NCBI GenBank assembly: GCA_036426205.1
Contig: CM071568.1
Span: forward strand, 229,868,148-229,932,147
Origin: Ascaphus truei
Taxonomy: Eukaryota > Chordata > Amphibia > Anura > Ascaphidae
Length of the DNA: 64,000 nt
Direction of reading: 5' to 3'
The notes beneath the pieces were generated by a model. That model saw only the letters and a program-made list of their open reading frames with translations, had not been told where the DNA came from and made no database searches. This document shows, in pieces, positions 41,839-55,600 of this stretch. Position 1 is the stretch's first letter. Every line of letters begins with the position of its first letter. The position numbers were made by a program, and so were the translations under genes.

Positions 41839-42148
41839 GGGTATCCCTCCCAAATAGTTGTCCACAAGTGTGATTACTATTGTTTTCAGGTGATTGCCTA
41901 AATTGACGACGTCAGCATTTCAGAATTTAACCACTGCAGTGCCATGTCCCAACCCAAAAATAATGACACACACTGTAATTGACAACAATATTATATTACA
42001 TGGATTCACTCCTTCCATGGTCTCTCCCACATATACCCCAGAAAAATAAGGGGACATACATGAACCTCAGGGGACCATCATTGCCTTAGCGTGTAAATGA
42101 ACACATATAAAAATTAATGATTACATTTGCTTTAATAGTACTGTCAAT

Positions 42149-42395
42149 GAGCATGGGGTCCTCTGAGCTGAACAGTATTGGTTTCAGGTCCGGGAACCCC
42201 CTTCTTCAGGAGATACAGGCCCCTTTATGGGGTGCCGGTATCCCCTGCTGAATATACATTTCCCGGTCACGTGACGCAGAAGATTTAAAATTACAGTGGA
42301 CACCGGCACGCCATAACGGGGCCTGTAACTCCAGAAGTAGGGGGTCCTCGGACCTGAAACCAATGCGGTTCAGCTCGGGAGACCCCCTGCTCATG
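42149..42395. repeat. Inverted repeat near the right end of the giant element
   Basis: The arms, about 42149-42240 and 42303-42395, are imperfect inverted copies (GAGCATGGGGTCCTC against GACCCCCTGCTCATG; TGGTTTCAGGTCCGGGAACC against CGGACCTGAAACCA). It looks like a MITE nested 300 bp inside the element or a structural subterminal hairpin. It is kept in copy 2 (about 59480-59735). Confidence 0.65.
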
Positions 42396-42613
42396 TACAC
42401 TATTATTAAAATGTATTTATTTAGTGTACTATCGCCTGTAACAGTCTTGCATGGAGATAGCAAATCTCCATGAAAATGTTACAGGCGGCTTTTTTTTCTA
42501 TCAGCTAGCGAACGGAGAGGTTCAGAAAGCTAGCAGGGGGGAAAAAAGCAAACTGTACGCTGTGGCTGTTTTGAGCTATTTTGAGCAGGTACGTTAAAAA
42601 ATGGCCTCAAGGC

Positions 42614-42706
42614 CTTAGTGCATCGCGTCCCCGGCTTCACTTTTTAACGAACCTGCTTTTTGGTCAAATCAAAACGCAAAGCCATTGAGCTTAGTGCATA
42701 GCCCCC
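42614..42706 (-). repeat. Right terminal and subterminal inverted repeats
   Basis: 42687-42706 is the perfect 20-bp inverse of the left end. CTTAGTGCATC at 42614-42624 is the inverse of the left subterminal GATGCACTAAG (26995), at nearly the same distance from the end (62 against 57 bases). Such symmetric sites are candidate binding sites for the transposase or Myb-like protein. Confidence 0.85.
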
Positions 42707-43229
42707 AAAGTCCATTCATCGGTGCATCTGAATACAATCCACAGGTAGATCATTTCATCAATAATCTTCTTTGAATCCCTTGGTAGTGAGCAACATACAT
42801 TAATCTTGAAAAAATATATTCTATTATTGCTCTTAGGGTATATAGAGCATCGATAGTATACAAGATAATGATCACCTGTAGCTCGTGATATAGTAGTCGC
42901 CTAGGTAGGCTAATAAAGTGGGATTTATGGGGTACTTGGGGGACACAACCACCCAAAGGTAAAAGTGTACCCCCGTTCACCACCACAGTTAAAAGTAAAC
43001 TACTTAGAACATACAAGATATCTGGTATTGGAAGATGTAATAGAAATCCATGGATAACTCACTGTTAAAGTAGAGGCTCAGCGGAGCCTATATCCAATAA
43101 TTGCAGATTGTAGCTCATCCAGGCGTGCATCCAGCTGTGGTAAATGATAGCAGAAAGAGGCAACCTCATAGGAGGAATAAGTGGAGCACTGCAAAAGAAG
43201 AAAAGGGGATCCCTTTGTGGTAAAGACGT
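42707..43229. other. Spacer between the two element copies; no gene seen
   Basis: About 520 bp not found elsewhere in the window. The left end of copy 2 (TIR and first 345 bp) is missing here: homology to copy 1 begins abruptly inside the GC-rich repeats. It may be genuine flanking DNA of another insertion or a joint made during assembly. Confidence 0.5.
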
Positions 43230-44260
43230 GTGTCCCTGTCGACCCCGCGGGGGTGCCCGATGGAGCCCGAGGGTTTAACGACGCTGGGTGTCCCTGGCTG
43301 AACCCCGCGGTTTCCGTAGGTGTGGTCCCTGGCTGAGACCCCCTGGGGTCCCCGAGGGAGCCCTGGGGTCGCAAGTCTCCCAGCGGGGTCCCCGGTGTGT
43401 TGGGGGATCCGTGGGTGTCGTGGTTCCCCGTTTTCATGCTGACCAATCGTGTGCCAGACCCCATGACAAGTAACCATACCATTAATAGCAACACATACAA
43501 ATACAGTACAGTATTGAGTGTAATAACATAATATATCCACATATGTATAATTCTGCTTTCTTTCACTTTTTACATCGATTCAATGGAGAAATAAACAAAA
43601 TTTACTCAGAGGGTACTGGGTGTCCTCCAAGCTGTCTGGGGGTCCACGGATGTTGGCGTGAATATTTCTGTCTCCACTGGACATTATAGTCAACAATTCC
43701 ATTAAAGGTCACCACATGTTTCCTTGATATTTTGTATTCAATGTCAATTACTTTTCTTGTGAAACTTTATAGGTGTTTCCATACAAGTTAGCAGGGGTTG
43801 TAATAGTAAAGGGCATTATCCTCCGTCCATTGCACCAAACAACCATTTTTATGTGACCAATAATCCACCCTTCGTGGAACAGCTTTACACACTAGAAAAT
43901 TATTTTTTTAGAGATGGTATTACGTCATAGACTCAACATGTTTCTGAGAAATGTCATATAGAGTATTTATTTATGTCAATTACTTGAATATTTTTGAAGG
44001 GATAGTAGATATCAGTACGGGCAGTCATCGATGCTTACATGGTTTATTTTCGAATAGGTCTAATGATGATGACATCACATATTTTGACTTATGGTGTGTG
44101 TAACACATCGAAATGACATTACAATTGAAGTGTACACATTAGTACAATTATATGTTCACACAATACTAACCAACACATCGTGTCATCAGGTTTATAATAA
44201 TTTGACTAGGTAGTCTGGCCTATTTAAGAGATAGAAGAACTCACTTACCTACCAGACTAC

Positions 44261-45895
44261 ATGTTGATCCCGCCCCACCAGATGCGTTTTTCTGATTTTT
44301 TTTGGCGAGAGAGAGGATGGAGCGTAATGTTGGAGATGAGAGAGAGGTAAGAGGTGCAAAGGAGTAGAGAGGTGTGAAGTATTGGTGAAGCGAGGGATAT
44401 CTGTTTCTTGTTTTGAGCACATAGAGCCCCCCCCTGCCAATTTCTTAGCAGACAGAACCTCCCAGAGGCTGAGGGCTGAGGAGAGAAATATGAATACAGG
44501 CGTTACAGATTGAGCTCAGCGGTCTTCTTGGACTGTATGAAGTTTAATGAGAGATTTAGAGCCAAAGCAACATACAGAATGATGTCATGGCATCTGCCTG
44601 TGCCTTGTTTAAAATGCTCGAGCTCTCTACAGTTTCTTGACTTGGGCTCATGTCAGACAACGGTTTGGGCATTTTAAGTTTGGACGGGTCTCGCAGTCGC
44701 ATAGTCTCGTCTGACCTTTATCCAGTTTTCTTGTGCACGACGTCGACGGCATAGTTATTATAGTACACTTCATAGTGAGAAACAGTAGTAGTGGGCAGTC
44801 AGAATACTGCATTTTATAATTGGAGCTGGGCTACCCAATGTGTATGGTGTTCTATAGTATGCACACTTTGTTGCGCTGAACCCACTACGTTAAGAGGAGA
44901 TGTGAGATTTTCGGATACAGGAAAACCATTACCACTCGCTCAATTGTGCGTGTCGTATGTACGCATAACATGAAAATTTCTGAGTTGTGGTACCCACTTC
45001 ACCCAGGTGCCTGCCACGAGTTCACATTATGTTTAAAAACTCATTAGTGTTTCCGCAAATGATTGGAAGCTGGGGAGATTCGAGGATTGGTTGGAGCTAT
45101 TGGGGGAGAAGTGCATTGTTTACATAAATCTAACGTGCCACTTACACTGTACATTTAATTTTTCTGTTGTGGGTTTGCTAAGATTCTAATTATACATCGA
45201 ACATCATTCACTTGTGTGACGTTCAAGGGTAATCCATTGTCATGCATGTAATGGGTAGGATGAAGAGGATATCATTGTTTAGGGCATGTGTGGTTCATAT
45301 ATTATTCACTGTCAGTGTATTAGTGAAATGGGCAGAATCCCAAAATGTTTTGGAAATGTAGTACATATTTTTAAAAAACCTATTGATGTCATTTGTACTC
45401 CTATTAGGTGATACAGGATATGTTTAGCCGTCCCTTGGACTTTCTTTCTGACCTCTACTGGGGTAATACTCAACACCCCTGAGAGGACGTTATAATGGCG
45501 TTCTGACGAGAGGCATTGTGGTGTTAAAAGTCGTTTAGGTTTCTGTATAGTATCTTGGTGGGTTGCGCTCCAGTATTTCGCTCAGCGAAGGTTTGCATTC
45601 TGTCAACACACGCTAGCACTACGTCACAATCTTCAAGGCAACATTCGTGTTGATGGTTGATGGATCCTCTGAGTCTGGGTAGGCATACAGCCGTGTGGTC
45701 AGACTCGTGCAACTCCTAAGCCGAATGTTTTTGGGCCATAAGGCTAGTGTTTTTGGATGACGCCAAGCCATGAAATATAATCTTGGTATCCATTTGATTG
45801 TAATATTGTGTAAACTGTATTGGGGTGGACATGGGATTGGTGTATAATCGTTAGGAGCGCTCGTGCTCCAGGATACTGCAATCTTTTCATTGATG
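44261..45895 (+). pseudogene. Harbinger transposase, copy 2 (indel-riddled)
   Basis: Corresponds to 28244-29721. The start (ATG at 44261), catalytic neighbourhoods and splice sites can be followed by eye, but single-base indels occur every 10-20 bases and no frame longer than about 60 residues remains. It shares the 3' deletion near the CILHN motif (about 45590), so both copies derive from one source. Confidence 0.75.
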
Positions 45896-47199
45896 ATCAG
45901 AATTCGGCTGGCTATCGGTAGTTTATTTGTAACACTTATTTCTTGTTATATAATATCTTTCCAAACAACTTACAATGTGTGCCATCGTTTGAATTGGCAG
46001 AATATTGCGTGATTGAAGTGAAAAAAATAAAAGTTGTTTTTGCATTTCCAACTATCTCGGCATAGTTTTTATGCTTACTAATCTGAATACTACTGTAATT
46101 ATTGATTGATATGATGTATTTTGGCTAATACTTTTCATACATGGCCATGATCAACTTAAAATAATTAATGGGTATTATAAAGGTTTACAGTATTGTTGAT
46201 GCTTCAGCATTGCCGTACTTCTCATAATTATTGATTTACGTATGTAAGTATTCGACTATACATATTGTGGTGGTCTGAATTGAGTATAAGGACAGTATGA
46301 TGATGTTGATCTATCTCTATTTTTAAGCTGGCATGATATCGCCTATCATTATTAATTATGTTATTTGGAAAACCACACCTGATTTAGCCTTATTTTCATT
46401 TTCTTTTGAGTAAAGTTTCCTACAATTGTTATTGTAAAACTTTTAACAATTACATTTTTTGAAACAGAGAGTGACATGTGTGTTTCTTCAGGCGATTATA
46501 TAATATAAAAAACATTTTTTACTTGAATGTATTTTGTCAACGTGTAACTGCGTTCCCATTGATAAAATGGAGCACTAACAAATGGGTGCATGTCAATGGT
46601 TATTGGGAATCTTTATATCGACATGTTCAATGGTTATCTAATCAAAAGCCTAATTCTCTATGTTTTTTTTTTTTTTTTAAATTTGATAATCTATGGATTA
46701 ACCTGCGATATATAAAAGGTGCATGTTTCAGTGTTGCTAGTAATAGCAGGATCTTGGCCATTGTGTATGTCTTTGGCATTTGGCCATTAATGAAAGTTCT
46801 CGTCAATCTTGGGTCCTTGACCGGATGCTTGTGTGAAGCCATCTGTTGAAAAGGTAGTTAAGATATGAATATTTACATTTATTTTAATAATATGATCGTG
46901 TTAAGTAGTTGACTTACTTAGGATTGCATCTAAACATCTTCGCGTTCTGATATAATGTACCTCGTTTACATCATTAAACGTTCAATCATTTCGGTTAACA
47001 ACATAATGACTATCATATATACGCACAAAATAAGCTTACTGCTATAAACTTAAGAATATTCTTTATAAATATGTAAGATAACTTTCTTTTATCACACATA
47101 TATATATATATATATGATTTAGTTCAGTTATGGAGGATTACATCCACAAACCATCTCAGGTTTTTGTTGCAGGAGGCAGGGAGATGCTTGTCCCATAGA

Positions 47200-49530
47200 G
47201 AGTTATGTAGACTATGGAGACCAGGGGATCCTGATTTAGCCAATAAGAGATCGCACATGCAGGTTTATTGGTATCATAAAAAAGTGTATTCAGTAATCAC
47301 AGGCCGCGAATCGTTTTTGTGTCCTTCCCAACGGGATCCTTCCTTAGCGGGTCAGTGTGCAACTACATGACTACAACATTGTCCCCATATATGACCTCCT
47401 TAACACATCCTAAAAAACACTGAAAACACTCATGAACTCCAAATTGTAACCCAGATACAACCCACATCGAAACAAGCCAATCCAAAATACTGATTCTTGG
47501 TACGCACCTCCAATGAGAGAACCTGGATCTAATGCCTATAGTGTAGTACCTTATGTGCATAATTATAACCTCTTGAGTAACTCAAATCAATAGACGATCA
47601 CAGTGGAAATCTGTTTACGATACCATGACGTACTTGTAACTATCTAATGATATTCAAATGGCGCAGTAAATTTGGTAAAATACATATAAAATTGCTATGC
47701 TCTGAACAGCAGTCTACTCACACCATTCAGTGCTTGGAGATTTTTAATACTGGTGATGGATGTACAAAGCGGCCCTAAAGATAACGTTAATGCAAGTTGG
47801 TCTGCAAGGTCGATTTGAATGTCCTAGGGAGCATGGTCAGGGTTGTAACGGCAGTACAAATTATAAATCGAATTAATGGCAGCGCGTTCGTTTTTTGGGT
47901 CTAAACTCTTCCGCCAACCGTGGGACATGCTGTGCTGCAATAGGTCTCTCCGAACATTTTGATTGCTGACATGCTTCAAGCGGACCCTCTTGATGGTGGG
48001 GATTTGTATAAAAGGCTACTGACTACGTCAAGGGTGAACCAGTGTAATGAATCCTTATATTTCCAGTCGATGTTCGCCAAGTGTGTATAATTAAATCATT
48101 GTATCGCTTGCAATAGGAGGCTCTATCACTATACCTAGTGGATCTGGAGGAAAATAATCAAGTTAAACGTATTTGATAATGTGGTGGGGTCCATAGCGAT
48201 CCTCTTGGCATAAAGTAAGGTGTCTCCTGGTGGTTTGTGGCCATTTGGTGTAATTTAGGCAGAGGTGTAGTGTGTATGGGCCATCGTATGACATATATTA
48301 CTTTTTTTTTCTGGGAGTCTAATATATTGATTAACGGTAATTACACAACACTCTAGAAGATTGGGCATACTTAGGTGCCATGAGTTGACCATGTTCCTTC
48401 TGGAATCATTGGTATCTTATGTTATTAGACTTAACTTTATAGATTTTGGGTTTTATTGTTTGGTGCCTGATTCAGGTTACCATCATCATTTCAAATGTTT
48501 AACTTTGATTACTTTGTCTACATCAGACTTGTTACTATTTCGTGCTATGTTGCTATGCCAATCTTGTATTGTGCCCATGTTTTCCGTTTTCAGTTCTGGC
48601 ATTAAGCAGTTTGAGCAACAGCCCCCCCATGCTCTTGTACATAACTGCTTTGCGCTATTGACGCAGCGTTGCGCATGCGATCTGTAGGCCACAGAGATGC
48701 CATACACGATTAACCCATTGTAGCATAGTCAGGGAGCGTTTCAGGTTTGTCAGCAGCACACTGCTTTCAGCTTGGCGGTTTACGACTCCACGGCGGCGCA
48801 TTGTATTGATGAAATCCTTTCGCTTGTCCTATGCACCAACAGGTTGGGGATAGTGTTTAGACCCACAGAGCGCTGCCATTTAGATTTATGATTGAACTGC
48901 CTGTTACAACCCTTACCATCGCTCCCAGGATCATGGGCATGCGTTTTTGCCAGACCACTTGCATTTAACGTAATTCATTACGGGCCAGTTTAGTAAATAT
49001 CCATAATATTTATGCTCCAGAGCACTGATTGCGAGTGCTGTTCGTAGGATATGCATGTTATATGTATTAACCATTCTATACGCATTTTGAAGTACATTAT
49101 GAATGTTTTCAAGTAGTCATTTGGTTTACGAAACAGGAGTCACGTGATTATTATGGTGTTTATCAAGGTTGACCGTGATCTGGTAACCATATGCATTAGG
49201 CAGGGTTCTCTCATTGGGTGCGTACGTATATCAGTTGTTGGATTGCGTGTTTAGAAGATGTGGGTTGTTATGTGGATTACAATTTGGATGTTCATGTATT
49301 GTTGTTTTTCAGGTTGTTCTGTTAGTATATGTGTTAAGGGGGTTATAATTGGGTGCTTGTGTTTATTCGGTGTAGTTGTCCACTGCCCTGAGGATTGGTA
49401 AGTGCCCCGTTGGTGAGGACCGAAATCGTGGCGCCTTGTGTTACGTGAATACACTTTTTTTGAGTACATACCTGCCGTGTGTGTCTCTTTGATTATCAGG
49501 CATCCCTGGTCCTCCACAGTCTATATATAT
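47200..49530. mobile_element. Nested Penelope-like element, copy 2
   Basis: Corresponds to 30867-33002, with the same insertion point and the same inverted arms (about 47210-47905 and 48840-49525) and hammerhead-like sequence (about 49390-49430). The presence at an identical site shows that copy 2 shares the whole history of copy 1. Many indels. Confidence 0.75.
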
Positions 49531-51467
49531 CATACTACACACAGGATATAAGTGGTCATGTGTTCCATTTTTATTATCCACGTACATATATTAGGAGTAG
49601 TATACACACAATTTATTATTTTTTTAAACCGCCACCTTTACTTTATACAGTGTTTGCTATTAGATAAGCGTGTTCGCTTTAAGAAGCGTGTAGCTTACCA
49701 CCTCATTTGGAGCTATCTGGATGTTAGTGTCGGATAACCGAGGATGGCTGTTATTTATTACCTAAATGTTTCGTTTGTTTCATGTTCTAGTACCCAAAAA
49801 CATGTTATTGCATACAACAAGATAGAACAACATTTAATTAGTCTGATAATGTGGACATAATGGAGCATGGTAAAACTGCTTGTTTGCCTTGCCATTCTAT
49901 AACGAAGTAACCAAGTAATCATCAGGCAATTAATCATTATTAGGGAGCCATATCTAAATACACTAATTATAGATGATATGTATTGTCATTTTACGATCTA
50001 ATTATGTTGTTATTGTTTACAATTATGTGGTTATGTTCACAAAGTGGGCGTACATGTATATGATGGAATTTTAAGGGGCTTGCGCATGAATATCTCTGAT
50101 TTCAATTCAACCGCATGCACAGCACGGGGTTCAAAAATATTGCCACGTATAATCAGAAATAGATCTTACGCTTCTTACAGAATGTGTATCGGCCATATTG
50201 TGATCTTCACAGCGCGATCTCTGTAAGTATGATCATGAACACCGAAAAGGGTAAAAGAAAAGAGTATAGTAGTCACAAGTTGTGGTGCTGCAAACACAAA
50301 GCCTTTTTTAGGACAATGACTTGATAGAAGAATCCTCGGGGGTGCAACCCCCCTATGGTTGCTAGATGTACGTGAATAAGTCCAGTACAAATGGGGTGAA
50401 GCTGCTGACTCAAGCTCCAATTGTGATCCTGACTAGTGGGCGAGGGTCACCACAAACCGTGCGTAAGTGACCCTCACATACATGTTTGAATCAACATATT
50501 ATTCGGAATGGATGAGTATTAGCCAGATAATGATCCAGATGCTTTAAATTAAAGTTAAATTAATCCATCGAGGATGTTCAGCTTGTCTCGTGTCCATACT
50601 GTTAGATATGTTCTTCACCACTTGAGTGGGGTGTCATCCGTTTTTTCATAGGTATTGGAAGTCATACAGATGGGAAAAAAGCAGGCAGCGCGCCACCAGG
50701 ATCAAACAAATAGTGAGTGCTAAAGAGAGGTGTGTCCATGCAAAGATGAGCTTTAATGAGTTCTAAAAAATAGGTATAATCAAGCAAGCATTGGTGGTTG
50801 TGTCTAGATGCACCTCCACACGCGTTGTCGATTGCGCTATCCTTTAGTCAACAAGGTGTTTTACAGTACTCACCATCTGCCGTTTTTTTGTAGTCTCTCC
50901 AGAAGCGACGCCACATTCATTGCAAAGACACTTCTTCTGCAAAAACTGCTCAGGAGCGACGTCGGCGAGGGTATGACGTCAGCTGCTTGTTTTTTGTTCG
51001 TCCAAGGGAATACAAAAAAAATATAAATAAAAAAAAAAAGCGTTAAAATTCCAAAACTGATACATCAACATTTTTACATTAAAATATCGTACTTGGCTAG
51101 TTACCAGGCCTGTCTTCTAGTGGAAAAACACTAAACAATCAAGGTGCTGTTACGCAAAAGATAAGAGAAAATAGTTGAGATGAGACAGACATGTTTATAC
51201 ATTAATTAAAAACTTTTCCAGAAGACTATATCTCTACTTGAAACGGATGGAAAGATTGTTAAAGTGCATATATTATAATCATGAGATTGATTTGACACAT
51301 CACTATGTTTACCTTAAAGAGACACGTTAATTTCACACAACAAAACTCTTTGGTTATAACCGTATGGTTACGCTCCATAGGGCATATACAACGCCTATGG
51401 CTTGTCATTCGGGAGATGAAAAAGAAATCCACAAGTTTTATAAATTCTTTACAATTATAGTTCCTGA

Positions 51468-52155
51468 TTATATTGCAAGTCATAATCGGGGGTTGCATCC
51501 ATTATTGAAGTTGGTGTGCGATGTAGCTAACGCTGTAGTCATATCAGTCATTGGTTCGTGTTGTGTTCCAGCTTGGCAGGGTTGTAAGCTTACAGTCTCA
51601 TAACGGTTTTGCATTTGGTACAATTGTAAGGTAGGCGGACCTATTTATACATAAGTAACTTTGTGTTCATTGTCAATCTGTTTGGACAACTCGATATTCC
51701 CATGCATGTTCGTAATATGTTGCTCCGTTATGTTTAGTTATTGGTATTTGTCTCAACGCAGGTTGAAAAAAGACATTGCTGCTGAACATTTAAGCACCGC
51801 TGCGGGCACCTATTATAGTGGTATGCGTTGTCCGAACAAGTGTCGTCTTTTTATATTTCCCTTTTTCGACATTACGGCTACCGGAGTCATGCTAATGACC
51901 AAACAGCCACCATGTTTCCGCAATGTTGGGTTGTCGATAAATAAAGACATTGGTTGATAAAAGTTTGCGGCGGATCGAAGTTTTTCCATTATTTTCGGTG
52001 TGATATTTGACAATAATGGTAGGTAGCCGTAAGATAGTGATAGATCTGTGAGTTACCGTAGTCTTTTTTTGTTCTTGCATTTTCAATGGACATCTATATA
52101 TTAGCATTGCGTAAGGAAGCGGAGGCTTGTCCATAGAAAATACTCCAAAACGCAT
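51468..52155 (-). pseudogene. Forkhead ORF, copy 2 (indel-riddled)
   Basis: Corresponds to 34811-35455. MDKPPLPYAMLIY and TSIRRKLLSTNVF are still readable, including the Arg in place of the usual His, but several frameshifts break the ORF. The disruptions look like sequencing indels, so they do not show that the gene is dead in the genome. Confidence 0.7.
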
Positions 52156-52674
52156 GTAATTTGAACGGATTAGGGAGTGCTAGTAACAAAACTATTCCTT
52201 AATCTCAAGGTCGTTACAAGGTATCCAAACTTGGATTTATGTTGCGGTACAACCTGTCACCAAGTCATATACAAGAGGAAGAAGTGCGTTGTAATTTTCT
52301 TCCTACAGACGGTTGCTGTTTTTATGAAATGTTTTACTTGCATATTATACATGAGTGTCAGTAAGCGACAAGCTTGAAAACACTCTTTGGATAGAATTTT
52401 TGTGAAATAACCCAGGTGTTCAAAGGAACAAATTTTATTAAGGTAATTTTTACCAATTAAGGGACCGGTATAAAATATGAGATGATTATCACATCATTAT
52501 TCACCACATTGGCAAAATCATATGCTGTTTCGTTCACAGGTATGCACTCTTATTGTGTTACATACACACTGATATTGTCACATTGTTAAGTATGTTTTTG
52601 GTGAACCTCACTGAACCTGCCTAATATTGAATATGAAGACTGTACGGTTAAGAAATGAATTATAAGACCTTTAT

Positions 52675-55600
52675 TTATTTTTTGGGTGTGTCGTTGGGTG
52701 ATGAACGTGGGAGGTGTTGGTTGTGAGGATACGTCACGGTTATTTGACGTTGGCCTTCTTCGTTGCCGTGTGATGCTGGGCCCAGTGCCGGGGCTTGTTG
52801 CCAGTGGTTGGATTCCGAGTGCGCGGGCTGGTCTCAGGTGGTTGAGGCCAGTTGGCCGTCGGGCTGTGCCAGTTGGTGAGCCAGTGTCCGTGGCTTGTGC
52901 TAGTGGTTGCGCCAGTGCGGTCTTGTTGAGTCCATGGTTAAGCAGTGCCATTGGGGTTCTTGGTGGCATGGTTGAGCCAAGTGCCGGGGGGTTGGGACAG
53001 TGGTTTGAGCCAGTGCAGGGGCTTGGCCAGTGTGTTTGAGCCCAGTGCCGCGGGGCTTGTGCCAGTGTTGCAGGCCGTGCCGGGGTGGCGTGGAACTGTG
53101 GTTGATGCCGTGAGGTGGGGTTGGAACATGGTGTGAGTCCAGTCCGGAGTTGGTTGGGACAGTGGTTGAGCCAGTTGCCGTCGGTGGGTTGAGACAGGGT
53201 TGTTGAGCAAGTGGGTGGGTTTTGGGACAGTGTTTGAGCCACTGCCAATGGGTTGGGCCAGTGCGTCATAGTACGCCGAGTGGGCTAAGTATATTGGGCC
53301 AGGGGGTAAGACCTTGGGGATGATTATAGCCGGGCATTATGTAATGTCCTGATGTTAGCATGCTTGCTGTGTGTCTGTCTACGCTTGGCCTCTCTTTGGC
53401 TCATTGTCGCTCTTGCACTCTCTGGCTCACTTTGTCCTGCATTGTCTCTGGCTCACTGGCTTCCTGTCTGGCCACTTTGCATTGCTTCTTGGATCTCTGG
53501 CTCACTTTGCCGTCTCGGCTCACTTTGCTGATCTGCATTCTTGGCATGTCTCTCACTTTGTCTCTGCGATCACTTGGTAGATCTGCTCACTTTGGCCTCT
53601 CTGGCTCACTTTGTATCTCTGGCTCTGCACTTCTGGCTCATTGATCTCTGGTCTCACTTCTCTGGCTCACGTCTCTGGCTGCACTTTGTATCTCGGCTCA
53701 CTTTCCTCTGGGCGCTCACTTGGTTATCTCGGTTCACGTTGTTATCTGCTGTGCTCACTTTGCAGTCTTGGCTCCAATTTGTATCTGGCTACATTTTATC
53801 TTCTGGCTCACTTGTATCTTGGACTCACTTGTGTCCTCCTGACTCACTTTATCTACTTAGATCACTTTGTATTCTCTGCTCACTTTGCCTCTCTGTGTCA
53901 TTTGTATCTTCGGTCACTTGCCCTTTGCCTTTGCTGGCTACTGACTCTGGCCTTTGCTCCTTACTTTGAGCTTACTCTGATCTAATCTTGGCTCCCTATG
54001 GGCTCTCTTGGCTCCTCTGCAAGATCTGGTATTCTCCAATGGCTCCGCCTCTCGGGTCCTGCTTCTGGCTCACGTTTGTCTCTGGCTCACTTTGCGCTCT
54101 CTGGGCTCAGTCACTTTCGCTACTTGCCTCGGGCTCCACTTTGTGCATCTTCTTGGCTCATTTATCTCTGTGCTCACCTTTGATCTCTGGCTCACTTTGC
54201 TATCCTCCTGGCTTCACTTTGTATCTTACTGGCTCACTTTGTATTCTGGCTCACTTTGGATCTCTGGCTCACTTTGTATCTGGCTCACTTGTTGCATCTC
54301 TGGCTCCATTTTGATCTCTGGTGCTCACTTTGTACTCGGCTCACGTTTGTAATCGTCTGGCCTCTAATCTTGTATCTCGGACATTTTGTACTCTGCCCTG
54401 ATCTCGACTTTTATTCTGTGTTTATGCTCTGGCTCACTTTGTTGATCTCTGAGCTCACTTTGGATTCGGGCTCCTTGGAATCTCTGGATCTCGGACTATT
54501 GGATCGTCTGGCTCATTTGGATCTCTGGCCATGGTCCTACTTTGGAGTTTGGTCAATTGCTCTGGCTGCACTTGGTGATCTCTGGTTCTCACTTTGATCT
54601 CTTGGGGGCACATCTTGGATCCTCTGGTCTCATTAATCTTATCTCTGGCTCACTTTGATCTCTGGCCTCTTTGGATCTTGACTCATTTGGGAAATTCTCG
54701 CCGTCACTGGATCTCTTGGCTCACCTTCGTACTCTCTCTGGCTCCATCTTTGTATCTCTGACTCACTTTTGTATCTCTGGGTCACTTGGGATCTCTGGAC
54801 TTGGACTCGGTCATGGATCTCTTGGTATTGTATCCATTTGGATGTGCTCTCACTTAGTTCCTCTGTTACTATGTTGTATCTCTGACACTTGTGACTCGGT
54901 ATGTTGTATCTCTGGCTGCACTTTGTTTCTCTGAACTCACTTTGTATCTGTCTGCTCACATTTGTATCTCTGGACTCACTTGTACTCTGCTGGCTCACTT
55001 GGACTCTTGGGCTCGAATCTTGTACTTGATTCTCTGGCTCACTTTGATCTCTGGTCTCACTTTGGATCTCTTGCTCACTTGGATCTCTGTCTGGCTGCAC
55101 TTTGGTGATCTCTGGCTTACTTGTGGTATCCTCGGCTACTTTGTATCTCTTGGCTCACTTTGGATTCTCTGGCTCACTTGTGGATCTCTGGCTCACTTGG
55201 ATTCTCTGGGCTTGTCCGACTTCATTTTATCTCGAGATATCACTTTGTATCTTCGACACTTGTATCTTGCCTGTATTGGCTTCTGCTCCGACTCTTGTAT
55301 TCTGGCTCAACTTTGATAGCTTCGACTCATTTGTTATCTCTTCCTGGTTTTGTATTGCCTTCTGCCTCTATTTGCCTCTTTGGAGTATTTGCCTCGTGCT
55401 GGATTAGCTCTAATATTAGATACAAATCTTTCAGCTCGTCTCGATTTAAGTATGTGATATCTCCGATTGTGCGTGTGGCTGGCTTTGTTGCTGTAATTGT
55501 GCCTGTGTGGTGGAGGCTGTGCCTGGACATGTGCCCACAAGTTGACCCCATACAGTGGCTATTACAGAGAGGGCTATTTGCAATGTTGTCCCAGTGTCTC

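Larger units (their letters stand above)
26918..42706. mobile_element. Giant PIF/Harbinger-like element with forkhead cargo (copy 1)
   Basis: The 15,789-bp interval starts GGGGGCTATGCACTAAGCTC and ends with the exact inverse. Further symmetric subterminal repeats occur inside both ends. It contains the two genes that define PIF/Harbinger elements, a DDE transposase (28244-29721, +) and a Myb/SANT-like gene (35942-41604, -), which converge. Between them are a PLE insertion and an intact forkhead ORF (34811-35455, -). Typical Harbinger elements are 3-6 kb, so this is several times larger. The flanks do not show a clear target duplication (ATA on the left, AAA on the right). The right end of copy 2 is followed by ATA, so the two outer ends may belong together. 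Confidence 0.75.

Noticed and set aside
42707..43229. A left end for copy 2 of the giant element
   Set aside because: No match to the left TIR or the first 345 bp of copy 1 was found in this interval.
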